NCBI RefSeq assembly: GCF_030409805.1
Contig: NZ_JAUFQP010000013.1
Location: 998,501-1,062,500 of the forward strand
Direction of reading: 5' to 3'
DNA: 64,000 bases
From: Algibacter miyuki
GTDB taxonomy: Bacteria; Bacteroidota; Bacteroidia; Flavobacteriales; Flavobacteriaceae
The number at the start of each line of letters is the position of its first letter. The first letter of the stretch is position 1. The translations under genes were made by a program, and so were the position numbers. Below the pieces are notes generated by a model. That model did no database searches. It saw only the letters and a program-made list of their open reading frames with translations, and had not been told where the DNA came from. This document shows, piece after piece, positions 53,956-62,114 of this stretch.

Positions 53956-54825
53956 TTACATGGTTTTATTTATAAACAGGTTGAGTTTATTCCAAGTATC
54001 TAAAAAGTCAATACCATCCCAACCGTGTCCGGCATTTGGGTATAGCGTGTATTCGTGAGTCACATTAAGGGTTTCAAGTCGGTTGTTTAAATCGGCTCCT
54101 TGGCTTATAGGAATCAACGGGTCTTGACCGCCATAAAATAAAATGGTTGGGGGAGCTGCAGCGGATACTTGATGGTATGGACTGGCGGCTTCCAAATATT
54201 CATCGGTTGGTGTTTCACCAAATAATGTTAAAAATGTATATAATTCACCACTAAGTTCTGCCGCTATTTCAAAATTTGGGTCGGTTAAGTTAGATGGTCC
54301 AACAATACTACAAACCATATCTGTTTTTTGTAAAACATCGGAGGTGTAGGCCCAGAGCATCGATAAATGTGCGCCGGCACTTGTGCCAATAAATCCAAGC
54401 CTATCAGAAATACTGTATTTTGTTTGATTTACTTTTAAGTATTTAATAACGCTAGCAATATCATCTATTTGCATCGGGAACGGCTTATTGTTGGTATCTG
54501 CCAATCTATAATTAATGTTTACAACTGCCATATTTGGGAAATCGTTAGTCAGGAGCGTTTTTATAACGGTCATGTCCGATTTATCGCCTGAGGACCAGCC
54601 ACCACCATGCACCAAAATCATGATTTTAGTGTCGGCGTTTCGGTTTGCTGGTAGGTACAAATCAAAAGTTTGTTTGTCGTGGTCGCCGTAACTTATGTTT
54701 TCGGCTTCGTAAATTGTATAGGGGTCGATAATATCGGCAATAGCTACGGGTTCTATATTATTGGAGCAATTAAAAAACGAAATGGCTATAATGGCATTAA
54801 TGAGGGAATATTTAAACACTTTCAT
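53956..54825 (-). CDS. Alpha/beta hydrolase (esterase/lipase, BD-FAE-like), lipoprotein
   Basis: The 289-residue protein has a signal with lipobox (SFFNC) and the hormone-sensitive-lipase/feruloyl-esterase-like pattern: oxyanion motif ILVHGGGWSSGDK, nucleophile elbow IGTSAGAHLSMLWA, Asp in FYGGQDPLIP, and His in NAGHGWDG. It should hydrolyse small ester substrates in the periplasm or at the surface. The substrate cannot be named. It is unlinked to the PUL. Confidence 0.88.
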   Translation of the reverse strand: MKVFKYSLINAIIAISFFNCSNNIEPVAIADIIDPYTIYEAENISYGDHDKQTFDLYLPANRNADTKIMILVHGGGWSSGDKSDMTVIKTLLTNDFPNMAVVNINYRLADTNNKPFPMQIDDIASVIKYLKVNQTKYSISDRLGFIGTSAGAHLSMLWAYTSDVLQKTDMVCSIVGPSNLTDPNFEIAAELSGELYTFLTLFGETPTDEYLEAASPYHQVSAAAPPTILFYGGQDPLIPISQGADLNNRLETLNVTHEYTLYPNAGHGWDGIDFLDTWNKLNLFINKTM

Positions 54826-54937
54826 GGGTTTATTTTAATTTAAGTGTAATTTAGTGAAGTAATTGAATATGGATAATTTTATATTAAAAATAATATTTAC
54901 TTTGTAACGGTAAAATATTTAATGCAAGATACTTATT

Positions 54938-55558
54938 ATGGCTGAATTTTTTAGAATTTATGAGGAAAACCCTAATCCTAAGCAGATTGAGAAGGTGGTG
55001 GCTATTTTAAAACGTGGCGGACTTATTATTTATCCTACAGATACGGTTTATGGTTTGGGTTGCGATATCACCAATTTGAAAGCTTTAGAGAAAATTGCCA
55101 GAATTAAAGGCGTTAAATTGGAAAAAGCGAATTTTTCTTTTGTATGTCATGACCTTAGTAATTTAAGTGATTATGTGAAACAAATTGATACTTCGGTTTT
55201 TAAAATATTGAAACGGGCACTTCCTGGGCCATACACTTTTATTTTGCCAGGTTCTAAAAACTTACCCAACCCTTTTAAGAAACGTAAAACGGTAGGAATT
55301 CGTGTGCCAGATAACGCTATTGCTTTAGATATTGTAAAATTATTAGGGAACCCGATTATTTCGACTTCTATCCATGATGAAGATTCGGTTTTAGAATACA
55401 CAACGGATCCTGAACTTATTCTTGAAAAATGGGGTGATTTAGTCGATTTAGTTATTGATGGTGGTTACGGCGATAATGAAGCTTCTACCGTAGTCGATCT
55501 ATCGGAAGGCGATCCTGTTGTTATTCGTGAGGGCAAAGGAAGTTTGGAGATTTTTTAA
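54938..55558 (+). CDS. Sua5/YciO/YrdC-family protein
   Basis: The 206-residue protein has the YrdC fold motifs: GGLIIYPTDTVYGLGCD, KANFSFVCHDLSNLS, RALPGPYTFILPGSKNLP, KTVGIRVPDN, and a C-terminal TVVDLSEGDPVVIREGKGS. The family makes threonylcarbamoyl-AMP for the t6A37 modification of tRNA. It is the short (TsaC/YciO-like) form without the Sua5 C-terminal domain. Whether it is the essential enzyme or the YciO-type paralogue is not decided here. Its stop codon overlaps the convergent gene by 4 bp. Confidence 0.9.
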   Translation: MAEFFRIYEENPNPKQIEKVVAILKRGGLIIYPTDTVYGLGCDITNLKALEKIARIKGVKLEKANFSFVCHDLSNLSDYVKQIDTSVFKILKRALPGPYTFILPGSKNLPNPFKKRKTVGIRVPDNAIALDIVKLLGNPIISTSIHDEDSVLEYTTDPELILEKWGDLVDLVIDGGYGDNEASTVVDLSEGDPVVIREGKGSLEIF

Positions 55559-56097
55559 TTCACGTTCTGTTTGTGGCAACCGTTTATTCTTTCTTGTTTA
55601 GTTAAAGTCCAAACGTTAATTGCTTTGCTTTTTAGTTTATTATCGGAATCAGGTTCAATTAATTCAATTTCCATAATACTTTCAGTTGCAATTTTATAAT
55701 CAGGATGTTCTATTAAATATCCATTTACATAAACGCTATTATTTTCTTTAATTCCGAAAAACGCATTGAGTTCATTTTGTGTTTTAAAAGCGACTTTTTT
55801 GTTTAAACGGACAAAAATAATTCCGTTTTCAGTTAGGTTGAAGAATTTATGGTCTTTCCGGTTAACTTTATCTTTTACAACACTTATTTCAGAAATCCAT
55901 TCTTTTTTTGTTTCGGTGACACTTTCATTCGCAATAATGTTTTTTTCAATAATAATTGTTGGACAATTGCCTTTTGTAAAAGGTAATTTTATATACCCCT
56001 CCTGAGAATAGGTATTCGAAAAAAAGAAAGTAAAAATAAGAGCGAATAATATTTTGTTCAAATGAGTTTGGTTAATATTTATTAATGGTTGTTGCAT
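55555..56097 (-). CDS. Secreted protein of unknown function
   Basis: The 180-residue protein has a signal peptide late in the N-terminus (LNKILFALIFTFFFSNTYSQ). The mature part contains NCPTIIIEKNIIANESVTETKK and a region resembling a TonB-dependent-receptor or immunity-type beta domain only loosely. I do not recognise a family. It lies between the Sua5/YrdC gene (convergent, 4-bp overlap) and a small membrane protein gene on the same strand. Confidence 0.7.
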   Translation of the reverse strand: MQQPLININQTHLNKILFALIFTFFFSNTYSQEGYIKLPFTKGNCPTIIIEKNIIANESVTETKKEWISEISVVKDKVNRKDHKFFNLTENGIIFVRLNKKVAFKTQNELNAFFGIKENNSVYVNGYLIEHPDYKIATESIMEIELIEPDSDNKLKSKAINVWTLTKQERINGCHKQNVN

Positions 56098-56189
56098 GGT
56101 TTGTTGCTTGTTTAAGGACGTAATTTAAGAAGTGGCTAGAACCCGTAATAAATTATATGCGGTATTGGCATAGTAACTATTTTTTAAGT

Positions 56190-56582
56190 TTAATGTCTGG
56201 ATAATTTATTTTTATTTCGGGTAAAATGTCCTTCTTTTTTTAACATTAAGTATGTCCAAGCACCTCCTAAAAAGTCTATTACTGCGATTATTATTACTCT
56301 CGGAGATACTAATTCTAGCATCACAAATGCTGTAAAGAAAACAATTACTGTAAATCGAATAAAAGCAGTTGCCTTCAATATCAAAATTAGCTCATATTTA
56401 GCACCGATATAATAGTAGACGGCAGTTGCCATTAATAAAATCCCTTCAAATCTAATCCAAACTTCACTGGTAGGTTCTATACCAAATAAGTTAAATAACA
56501 TATTAGGTATAAATAGTAGCATTAATCCAATAAGCGCCAAATAGATACCATAGATAAAAACACTTTTTGCTGATTGACTCAT
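56190..56582 (-). CDS. Small four-helix membrane protein of unknown function
   Basis: The 130-residue protein has four predicted membrane helices (about 8-32, 40-62, 65-90 and 95-112) and a basic C-terminus (KKEGHFTRNKNKLSRH). The layout resembles small DoxX-like or conserved integral membrane proteins, but no motif fixes a function. Confidence 0.7.
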   Translation of the reverse strand: MSQSAKSVFIYGIYLALIGLMLLFIPNMLFNLFGIEPTSEVWIRFEGILLMATAVYYYIGAKYELILILKATAFIRFTVIVFFTAFVMLELVSPRVIIIAVIDFLGGAWTYLMLKKEGHFTRNKNKLSRH

Positions 56583-56738
56583 TTCTTATCTAGTTTTATT
56601 ATTTATTAATGCCAATACGGTATAACCGAACATATTAATAAAGTAAAAATACAATTATGCGAGTAGAAACCATAAATAATTTTGTGTTAATAAAACTAAA
56701 GGAGGATTGATGTAAACTAAACCTTTGTGTTAGTCCCT
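56583..56738. other. Intergenic sequence between membrane protein gene and structured element
   Basis: AT-rich stretch upstream of the minus-strand membrane protein gene. I see no gene and no clear promoter here. The remainder of the 310-bp spacer holds the structured element and a terminator listed separately. Confidence 0.5.
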
Positions 56739-56825
56739 GCGTTAAGGATTGCAGTGGAAAGCCCACAGCCTGACGTAGGAAGTGCGCGGACTTGCAACGT
56801 AAAGCCTGACCCGATAGGGGAACGC
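56739..56825. ncRNA. GC-rich structured element, possible ncRNA or interspersed repeat
   Basis: This 87-bp block is much richer in G and C than its surroundings and can fold compactly. An outer stem GCGTT (56739-56743) with AACGC (56821-56825) encloses three hairpins: GTGG-AAAGC-CCAC (56754-56766); ACGT..AAGT-GCGCGG-ACTT..ACGT (56773-56800); and CCC-GATA-GGG (56810-56819). It also contains direct repeats: AGCCTGAC twice (56767, 56803), and GGATTGCAGTGGAAAGCC (56746) imperfectly repeated at 56788. Similar GC-rich blocks are common in Flavobacteriaceae spacers as far as I recall. The strand, transcription and role are unknown; an interspersed DNA repeat is an equal alternative to an RNA. Confidence 0.5.
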
Positions 56826-56840
56826 CCAAAAAAAGGGTAT

Positions 56841-56874
56841 AAAAAAAGCCCAACTTTGGAGTTGAGCTTTCTTC
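56841..56874 (-). terminator. Hairpin terminator after the OmpA-like gene
   Basis: AAAGCCCAACT and AGTTGAGCTTT form an 11-bp stem with one C-A mismatch around a TTGG loop. On the minus strand the stem is followed by a run of T, 19 bases after the stop codon of the gene at 56893. Confidence 0.75.
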
Positions 56875-56892
56875 TATTTTATGAGCTAGGAA

Positions 56893-57732
56893 TTAGTTTC
56901 CACCAGCTTCTAAATTTTTCATTTCTTTTTCAATCATATCGTAAAATTGATCGATTTTAGGAAGTACTACTACACGTGTACGTCTGTTTTTTGCACGGTT
57001 TGCAGCAGTATCGTTATCTACTAAAGGTACGTAAGAACTACGACCGGCAGCGATTAATTGTGCTGGGTTAACATCTAAATCTTGTAACACACGAATAATT
57101 GATGTTGAACGTTTTACACTTAAATCCCAGTTGTCTAAAAGTACACCTTTTTGGTATGATTGGCTGTCTGTATGACCTTCGATCATAGCCTCGAAATCTG
57201 GTTTGCTGTTAATTACTTTAGCAACTTTAGCTAATACTTCTTTAGCTCTGCTAGTTACAATGTAACTTCCGCTTTGGAATAATAATTTATCGGCGATAGA
57301 GATGAAAACAACACCTTTTTCTACGTTAACTTCGATGTCTGGATCGTTGATACCAACTTCGCGTTTTAAGCTTGTTACTAATGCTAGCGTAATGCTATCC
57401 TTTTTAGTCATCGCGTCTTGTAAACGAGCGATTTTCATTTCTTTTTCTTTTATACTTTCTAAAGTTTTTTCGATGCTGCTTGCGCCTTTTGCTGATAAAA
57501 CTTGAAGGTTGTCGTTGTTTTTACGTAAATCGTTTACTTGCGATTCTAGTACAGATGCTTTGGCTGTTGCCGCGGCTCTGTCTTCTAAACAAGAGTTTAA
57601 TTTTACGGTTGCTGAATTTAATAAATCTTGAGTTTCCTTTTGTTTGGCCTCTAGATCTGTGAATTGCTTTTTAGTTACACATGAACTTAAAAATAGCATG
57701 GTTGATAGACTAAGTAATAAAACTTTTTTCAT
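56893..57732 (-). CDS. OmpA/MotB-family peptidoglycan-binding lipoprotein
   Basis: The 279-residue protein has a lipobox (FLSSC, Cys18). A long coiled coil follows (about 22-115, LEAKQKETQDLLNSATVKL), then a C-terminal OmpA domain (about 145-265) with EGHTDSQSYQKG, LSVKRSTSIIRVLQ and NRAKNRRTRVVVLPK, the last being the peptidoglycan diaminopimelate-binding region. It ties the outer membrane to the cell wall. It has its own terminator. Confidence 0.93.
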   Translation of the reverse strand: MKKVLLLSLSTMLFLSSCVTKKQFTDLEAKQKETQDLLNSATVKLNSCLEDRAAATAKASVLESQVNDLRKNNDNLQVLSAKGASSIEKTLESIKEKEMKIARLQDAMTKKDSITLALVTSLKREVGINDPDIEVNVEKGVVFISIADKLLFQSGSYIVTSRAKEVLAKVAKVINSKPDFEAMIEGHTDSQSYQKGVLLDNWDLSVKRSTSIIRVLQDLDVNPAQLIAAGRSSYVPLVDNDTAANRAKNRRTRVVVLPKIDQFYDMIEKEMKNLEAGGN

Positions 57733-57835
57733 GAGTTGATTTTAGAATTTTGGATTAAAAATTTCTTTTAAGAATAGGTAAAAGTATATAAAAATAGCTT
57801 GATAGCAGAGTTATTAACAAAACTTTTGCTAAATT

Positions 57836-58825
57836 TTATTCACATTTGTAATACCTCTTTTTATTTACGAAATAATCCATAACAATGGATGTTTTGGTAT
57901 AGTAGTTTGTTTTGTTTATTGTGGCTTCTCGTTGTTTTAAGAGTCTGTTTAAATGATAATAATAGCTAAAGTGAGCTTTTAAAATGGCAAAAGAGTGTTT
58001 TGGTTTTAGTTCGAAAAGAAATTTAGCTGCCGCAATACCGTCGAGAATTAGCCTTACAAAAATGATAAAAAACAGATTCCCTTTCCCGTTTTTGGTAAGT
58101 GTAAATAGGCTGTTTCTGAAATTAAGATAGGTTTTTTGAGGATTTCCGGCGTTTAGCGTAGCGCCACCAACATGGTAAATGGTCGATTGGCCTACGTATT
58201 TAATGTTGTGTCCATTATTTTTTGCACGCCAACAAAGGTCAATTTCTTCCATGTGTGCAAAGAAATGTTCATCGAAGCCGTTTAAGCTTTTAAAAACTTC
58301 AGCTTTTATAAACAAACAAGCCCCTGTGGCCCAAAATATTTCTGCGATGTCATTATATTGTCCGTTATCTTTTTCAATAGTATCAAAAATGCGGCCTCGG
58401 CAATAAGGATAACCATATTTATCAATAAACCCGCCTGCAGCACCTGCATATTCAAAATGATCTTTGTTTTTGAAATCTAATATTTTAGGTTGAATAATAG
58501 CGGTTTCAGGATAATTTCTGAAAGTATTTATAATAGGAGGAAGCCAATTTGGGGTAACCTCTACATCACTATTTAACAAGCAAAACACATCGGCTTTAAT
58601 ATGTTTTAAAGCATCGTTATAACCTTTAGCATAACCTCCGTTTTTTGCATTTTGAATGGTTTTTATGGAAGGATATTGGCTTTTTAGAAACGACATAGAA
58701 TCGTCTGTCGAGGCATTATCGGCCACATAAATTTCCGCTTCTGTGGAATGTGCGATAACCGATGGCAAAAATTGCTCTAAGAGTTGTTTTCCGTTCCAGT
58801 TTAGTATAACAATGGCAAGTTTCAA
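57836..58825 (-). CDS. GT2-family glycosyltransferase
   Basis: The 329-residue protein has the GT-A fold of GT2: IVILNWNGKQLLEQFLPS, YVADNASTDDS, GYAKGYNDAL, metal-binding CLLNSDVEVTPNW, and HMEEIDLCWRAKNNGHNI as the acceptor-side ExD region. Similar proteins are often annotated as rhamnosyltransferase-like. It transfers a sugar from a nucleotide donor, probably to a surface glycan; donor and acceptor are unknown. A C-terminal region with FFIIFVRLILDGIAAAKFLF could touch the membrane. Confidence 0.92.
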   Translation of the reverse strand: MKLAIVILNWNGKQLLEQFLPSVIAHSTEAEIYVADNASTDDSMSFLKSQYPSIKTIQNAKNGGYAKGYNDALKHIKADVFCLLNSDVEVTPNWLPPIINTFRNYPETAIIQPKILDFKNKDHFEYAGAAGGFIDKYGYPYCRGRIFDTIEKDNGQYNDIAEIFWATGACLFIKAEVFKSLNGFDEHFFAHMEEIDLCWRAKNNGHNIKYVGQSTIYHVGGATLNAGNPQKTYLNFRNSLFTLTKNGKGNLFFIIFVRLILDGIAAAKFLFELKPKHSFAILKAHFSYYYHLNRLLKQREATINKTNYYTKTSIVMDYFVNKKRYYKCE

Positions 58826-58911
58826 AAGCTATTTTATTTATGAGTTAAAAGTTGTTTTTTGTTTTGTAATCGTAATATAATGAACAATTTATACTATATG
58901 TATATTGATAA

Positions 58912-59382
58912 CTATCCACGATATTCTGGAATATCTTTCAAAAATTGATAACGTTCGTTTTTAAAATCCATTTGACAGTAATAATGATTTAAACCATTAG
59001 TAACCATTAAATAGGTGGCGTTAAGTGCGGTGTTATAACGTGCAATTTGATCAAATGTTTGCTGATTAATAGTGATTTTTGGAGCTTTACATTCTACAAT
59101 AATATGAATGCTTCCATCTGGATTAAATACCACAATGTCGTATCTTTTTTTTAAGGTGTTAATAGTGAGCTCCTTTTCAACATTTATTAAAGATATCGGA
59201 TATTTTTTTACGTCTATTAAGTAATGAACACAGTGCTGCCTTACCCATTCTTCGGGTTGTAAAATCATGAATTTTTTGCGAATACAATCGAATATAGATA
59301 CTTTATTTTCGCTATTTTTGAAACGAAATGAAAACTCTGGAAAATTTAGTTTTGGTAACACTGAAATTTTTAATTTTTTCAA
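58912..59382 (-). CDS. Orphan HsdR_N-like nuclease-fold protein
   Basis: The 156-residue protein matches the N-terminal nuclease domain of type I restriction enzyme R subunits. The PD-(D/E)xK core is visible as RYDIVVFNPDG followed by IIVECKAPKI, and QTFDQIARYNTAL is the adjacent helix. It has no helicase domain, and no hsdM or hsdS is nearby, so it is not a restriction system. It is a small stand-alone protein that, in my recollection, is conserved beside holA in related bacteria, which suggests a role in DNA metabolism. Role unproven. Confidence 0.85.
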   Translation of the reverse strand: MKKLKISVLPKLNFPEFSFRFKNSENKVSIFDCIRKKFMILQPEEWVRQHCVHYLIDVKKYPISLINVEKELTINTLKKRYDIVVFNPDGSIHIIVECKAPKITINQQTFDQIARYNTALNATYLMVTNGLNHYYCQMDFKNERYQFLKDIPEYRG

Positions 59383-59521
59383 AGTTAAGGCAAATAATCA
59401 AAACCCAATAGAAACAGGTTGTTTTTAGACTTTGCCTGTATAGATTTTAAAAAGCTCGATATATTAGTTAGGCATTGTTGTGGAATATAAGGGCTTTCAA
59501 TAAAAAATAATAAGATTAGAT

Positions 59522-60526
59522 TTGGACGAAGTAAAACAAATAGTAACCGATATAAAAAACAAAAACTTAAAGCCTATTTATTTTTTAATGGGTGAAGAGG
59601 CTTATTATATAGATAAGATTTCGGATTATATTGAAACGTCTGTTTTGGATGAAGCTGAACGCGGCTTCAATCAAATGGTTTTATACGGTCGCGATGTTAC
59701 TATCGATGATATTGTTGGGCATGCCAAACGTTACCCGATGATGGCAGAACACCAGGTAGTGATTGTTAAAGAGGCTCAAGATTTAGCAAGAAGTATTGAA
59801 AAGTTGGCTAAATATGCCGAAAACCCACAGCCAAGCACGGTTTTGGTTTTTAATTATAAGTATAAAAAAATAGATAAGCGAAAATCGCTTTATAAAACCC
59901 TGAAAAAAACAGGTGTTGTTTACGAAAGTAAAAAACTTTACGAGAACCAGGTTGGCGATTGGATTCGTCGTGTATTGGCACCGAAAAAATATGAAATCAC
60001 TCCAAAAGCGGCTCAAATGTTGGTTGAGTTTTTAGGAACCGATTTAAGTAAAATAAATAATGAGTTAGAAAAACTTCAAATTATTTTACCAAAAGGCACG
60101 CAAATTACGCCAGAGCATATTGAAGAAAACATTGGAATTAGTAAAGATTATAACAATTTTGAGTTACGAAAAGCGGTTGGAGAGCGTAACGTAATTAAGG
60201 CTTACCGCATAGTGTATTACTTTGGCGAAAACCCGAAAGATAATCCTATGGTAGTTACAGTATCCTTATTATTTGCTTTTTTCTCACAGTTGCTTACGTT
60301 TCATGGTTTGGCAGATAAGTCTCCTAGAAATGTGGCCTCGGCATTACGTGTTAATCCTTATTTTGTGAACGATTATATTACGGCTGCTAGAAATTTCCCA
60401 ATGCGAAAAGTGAGTGGTGTTGTCGCTACCTTACGTGAGTTTGATGTTAAAAGTAAAGGTGTAGGCTCTAATGCGGTGCCGCAAGGCGATTTACTTAAAG
60501 AATTATTAGTACGTATTTTTAATTAG
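59522..60526 (+). CDS. holA: DNA polymerase III delta subunit
   Basis: The 334-residue protein is the clamp-loader delta subunit: PIYFLMGEEAYYIDKISDYIE at the start, VVIVKEAQDLARSIEKL, LVEFLGTDLSKINNELEKL and IEENIGISKDYNNFELRKAV. It opens the sliding clamp during replication. The only start upstream of the conserved region is TTG at 59522. It diverges from the HsdR_N-like gene with a 139-bp spacer. Confidence 0.93.
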   Translation: MDEVKQIVTDIKNKNLKPIYFLMGEEAYYIDKISDYIETSVLDEAERGFNQMVLYGRDVTIDDIVGHAKRYPMMAEHQVVIVKEAQDLARSIEKLAKYAENPQPSTVLVFNYKYKKIDKRKSLYKTLKKTGVVYESKKLYENQVGDWIRRVLAPKKYEITPKAAQMLVEFLGTDLSKINNELEKLQIILPKGTQITPEHIEENIGISKDYNNFELRKAVGERNVIKAYRIVYYFGENPKDNPMVVTVSLLFAFFSQLLTFHGLADKSPRNVASALRVNPYFVNDYITAARNFPMRKVSGVVATLREFDVKSKGVGSNAVPQGDLLKELLVRIFN

Positions 60527-60529
60527 TAT

Positions 60530-60964
60530 TTACAAGTCTAAAAGCGGTAAGTGCTTTACTTTATGGTAGGTTAAAGCGGTAGCTATACATTGTTTTAATT
60601 CGGTTTCAGGTATGGTATCATCCAATTGAAATACAATAGCGCGGTGCCCTTCAAATTGAAAAACATCTTTAAAAACAACTTTAAAAGTTTCAACCAGCTT
60701 ACTGGTACATTTAAAATATATGGCGTATTGGTTTGGTGTTTTTGTTTTCCAATCTATTCTAACAGTGCTGCCTTTTTTCACTAAATAACTAGGCTCTCCC
60801 CATTTTAAAGTTTCTTCAATGGCAGTAATAGTTTCGGTTTCTTTAGCAACTTGCAAAATCAGGTCTCTTAAATGCTTTATTTTGTGTACAATATGTTTGG
60901 GGTAATTATTAAATACGTCAGCTACTTTTTCGTTCGTATTAATTTGTATATTTTGCTCAACCAT
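60530..60964 (-). CDS. DUF1801-family protein
   Basis: The 144-residue protein matches DUF1801 (YdhG-like): IVHKIKHLRDLILQVAKE, ITAIEETLKWGEPSYLVKKG, and VFQFEGHRAIVFQLDDTIP. The biochemical role of this family is unknown. It is convergent with holA, separated by 3 bp. Confidence 0.85.
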   Translation of the reverse strand: MVEQNIQINTNEKVADVFNNYPKHIVHKIKHLRDLILQVAKETETITAIEETLKWGEPSYLVKKGSTVRIDWKTKTPNQYAIYFKCTSKLVETFKVVFKDVFQFEGHRAIVFQLDDTIPETELKQCIATALTYHKVKHLPLLDL

Positions 60965-61044
60965 TTTATGCTTAATTTGATGTAAATTCTATACTCTTTA
61001 AATATAGTATTAATTTTGGATGATTTTTTAAAAAAAATATAATA

Positions 61045-61710
61045 ATGAATTTAAATTTTCACGAGAGTTGGAAACCTTATTTAGAAGCCGAATTATCTCA
61101 GGATTATTTTAAGCAATTAATAGATTTTGTTTCTTCGGAGTATGAAAAAGGAAATTGTTATCCTCCAAAGGAAGCAATCTTTAATGCCTTTAATTATTGT
61201 CATTTTAACGATGTGAAAGTAGTTATTATAGGGCAAGATCCTTATCATGGTGAAGGGCAGGCCAATGGGTTGTGTTTTTCAGTAGCCGATGGAATCAAGC
61301 ACCCGCCGTCGTTAATTAATATTTTTAAAGAAATTGAAAGTGATTTGGGTATACCATATCCTGAAAGTGGAAATTTAGAACGTTGGGCAAAACAAGGTGT
61401 TTTATTATTGAACGCAACCTTAACTGTGAGAGCACTCGAGGCGGGAAGTCACCAAAAAAAGGGATGGGAAACTTTTACTGATGCTGTTATTAAAACAATA
61501 AGCGATAATAAAAAAGATGTGGTGTTTTTGCTTTGGGGTGGTTTTGCTAAAAAGAAAGCTAAACTTATAGACGCTAAAAAACATATTATTTTAAATAGCG
61601 GTCATCCATCACCTTTATCTGCAAATAGAGGGTATTGGTTTGGTAATACACATTTTAGTCAAGTGAATCAAAGATTAGCTCATCTCGGATTAAAAGGACT
61701 TAAGTGGTAA
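61045..61710 (+). CDS. ung: Uracil-DNA glycosylase (family 1)
   Basis: The 221-residue protein has the water-activating motif GQDPYHG (D65), the uracil-binding block LLLNATLTV, and the DNA-intercalation motif HPSPLSANRGYWFGN (H187). It removes uracil from DNA as the first step of base excision repair. Length and motifs are normal for bacterial Ung. Confidence 0.97.
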   Translation: MNLNFHESWKPYLEAELSQDYFKQLIDFVSSEYEKGNCYPPKEAIFNAFNYCHFNDVKVVIIGQDPYHGEGQANGLCFSVADGIKHPPSLINIFKEIESDLGIPYPESGNLERWAKQGVLLLNATLTVRALEAGSHQKKGWETFTDAVIKTISDNKKDVVFLLWGGFAKKKAKLIDAKKHIILNSGHPSPLSANRGYWFGNTHFSQVNQRLAHLGLKGLKW

Positions 61711-61762
61711 TAGGCTTTAGGTAATTAAAACACCTTAACTATAATAAAAAAAACAGAGTTAT

Positions 61763-61945
61763 TTAACTACCGGTAGGAGCAAGATGTTCCGAAGTCATAT
61801 TTACCTCTGCATACGATGATAAAATAACAGGTTTTTTAATCACTTTTTTATGTTTAACTGTTTTGTTACAGCTAAATTTTAAAAGCAATAAGTTAAAAAC
61901 AACAAGTAGGGAGAATGTTAGAGTAATTGTTAGTATCATATCCAA
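61763..61945 (-). CDS. Small membrane protein of unknown function
   Basis: The frame encodes 60 residues: a single membrane segment (ILTITLTFSLLVVFNLLLLKF), a basic stretch (NKTVKHKKVIKKPV), and a polar tail ending LAPTGS. The spacer on both sides and the membrane-plus-basic layout make it a plausible real small protein, but there is no known family and the evidence is weak. Confidence 0.5.
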   Translation of the reverse strand: MDMILTITLTFSLLVVFNLLLLKFSCNKTVKHKKVIKKPVILSSYAEVNMTSEHLAPTGS

Positions 61946-62114
61946 TGGGGTTTAAATATATCGCTAATATACAGGTAATTACGTTTAAATGCAAATTAGT
62001 ACGATTTTTTAATCTTGGTGCAAAGTTAGCTATTAAATCCTTCTTAATATTATCTTAATTTACCGGTTTTGCACTTTTATTGAATCCGTAAAATTGAATA
62101 GGGATACTTTGCGG

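Noticed and set aside
56635-56853. Minus-strand frame of 72 codons over the GC-rich element
   Set aside because: It runs across the terminator-proximal spacer and the structured repeat; its residues reflect the hairpins and no family pattern or start signal supports it.
58912-59382. Part of a type I restriction-modification system
   Set aside because: No hsdM, hsdS or helicase portion is present and neighbours are housekeeping genes.
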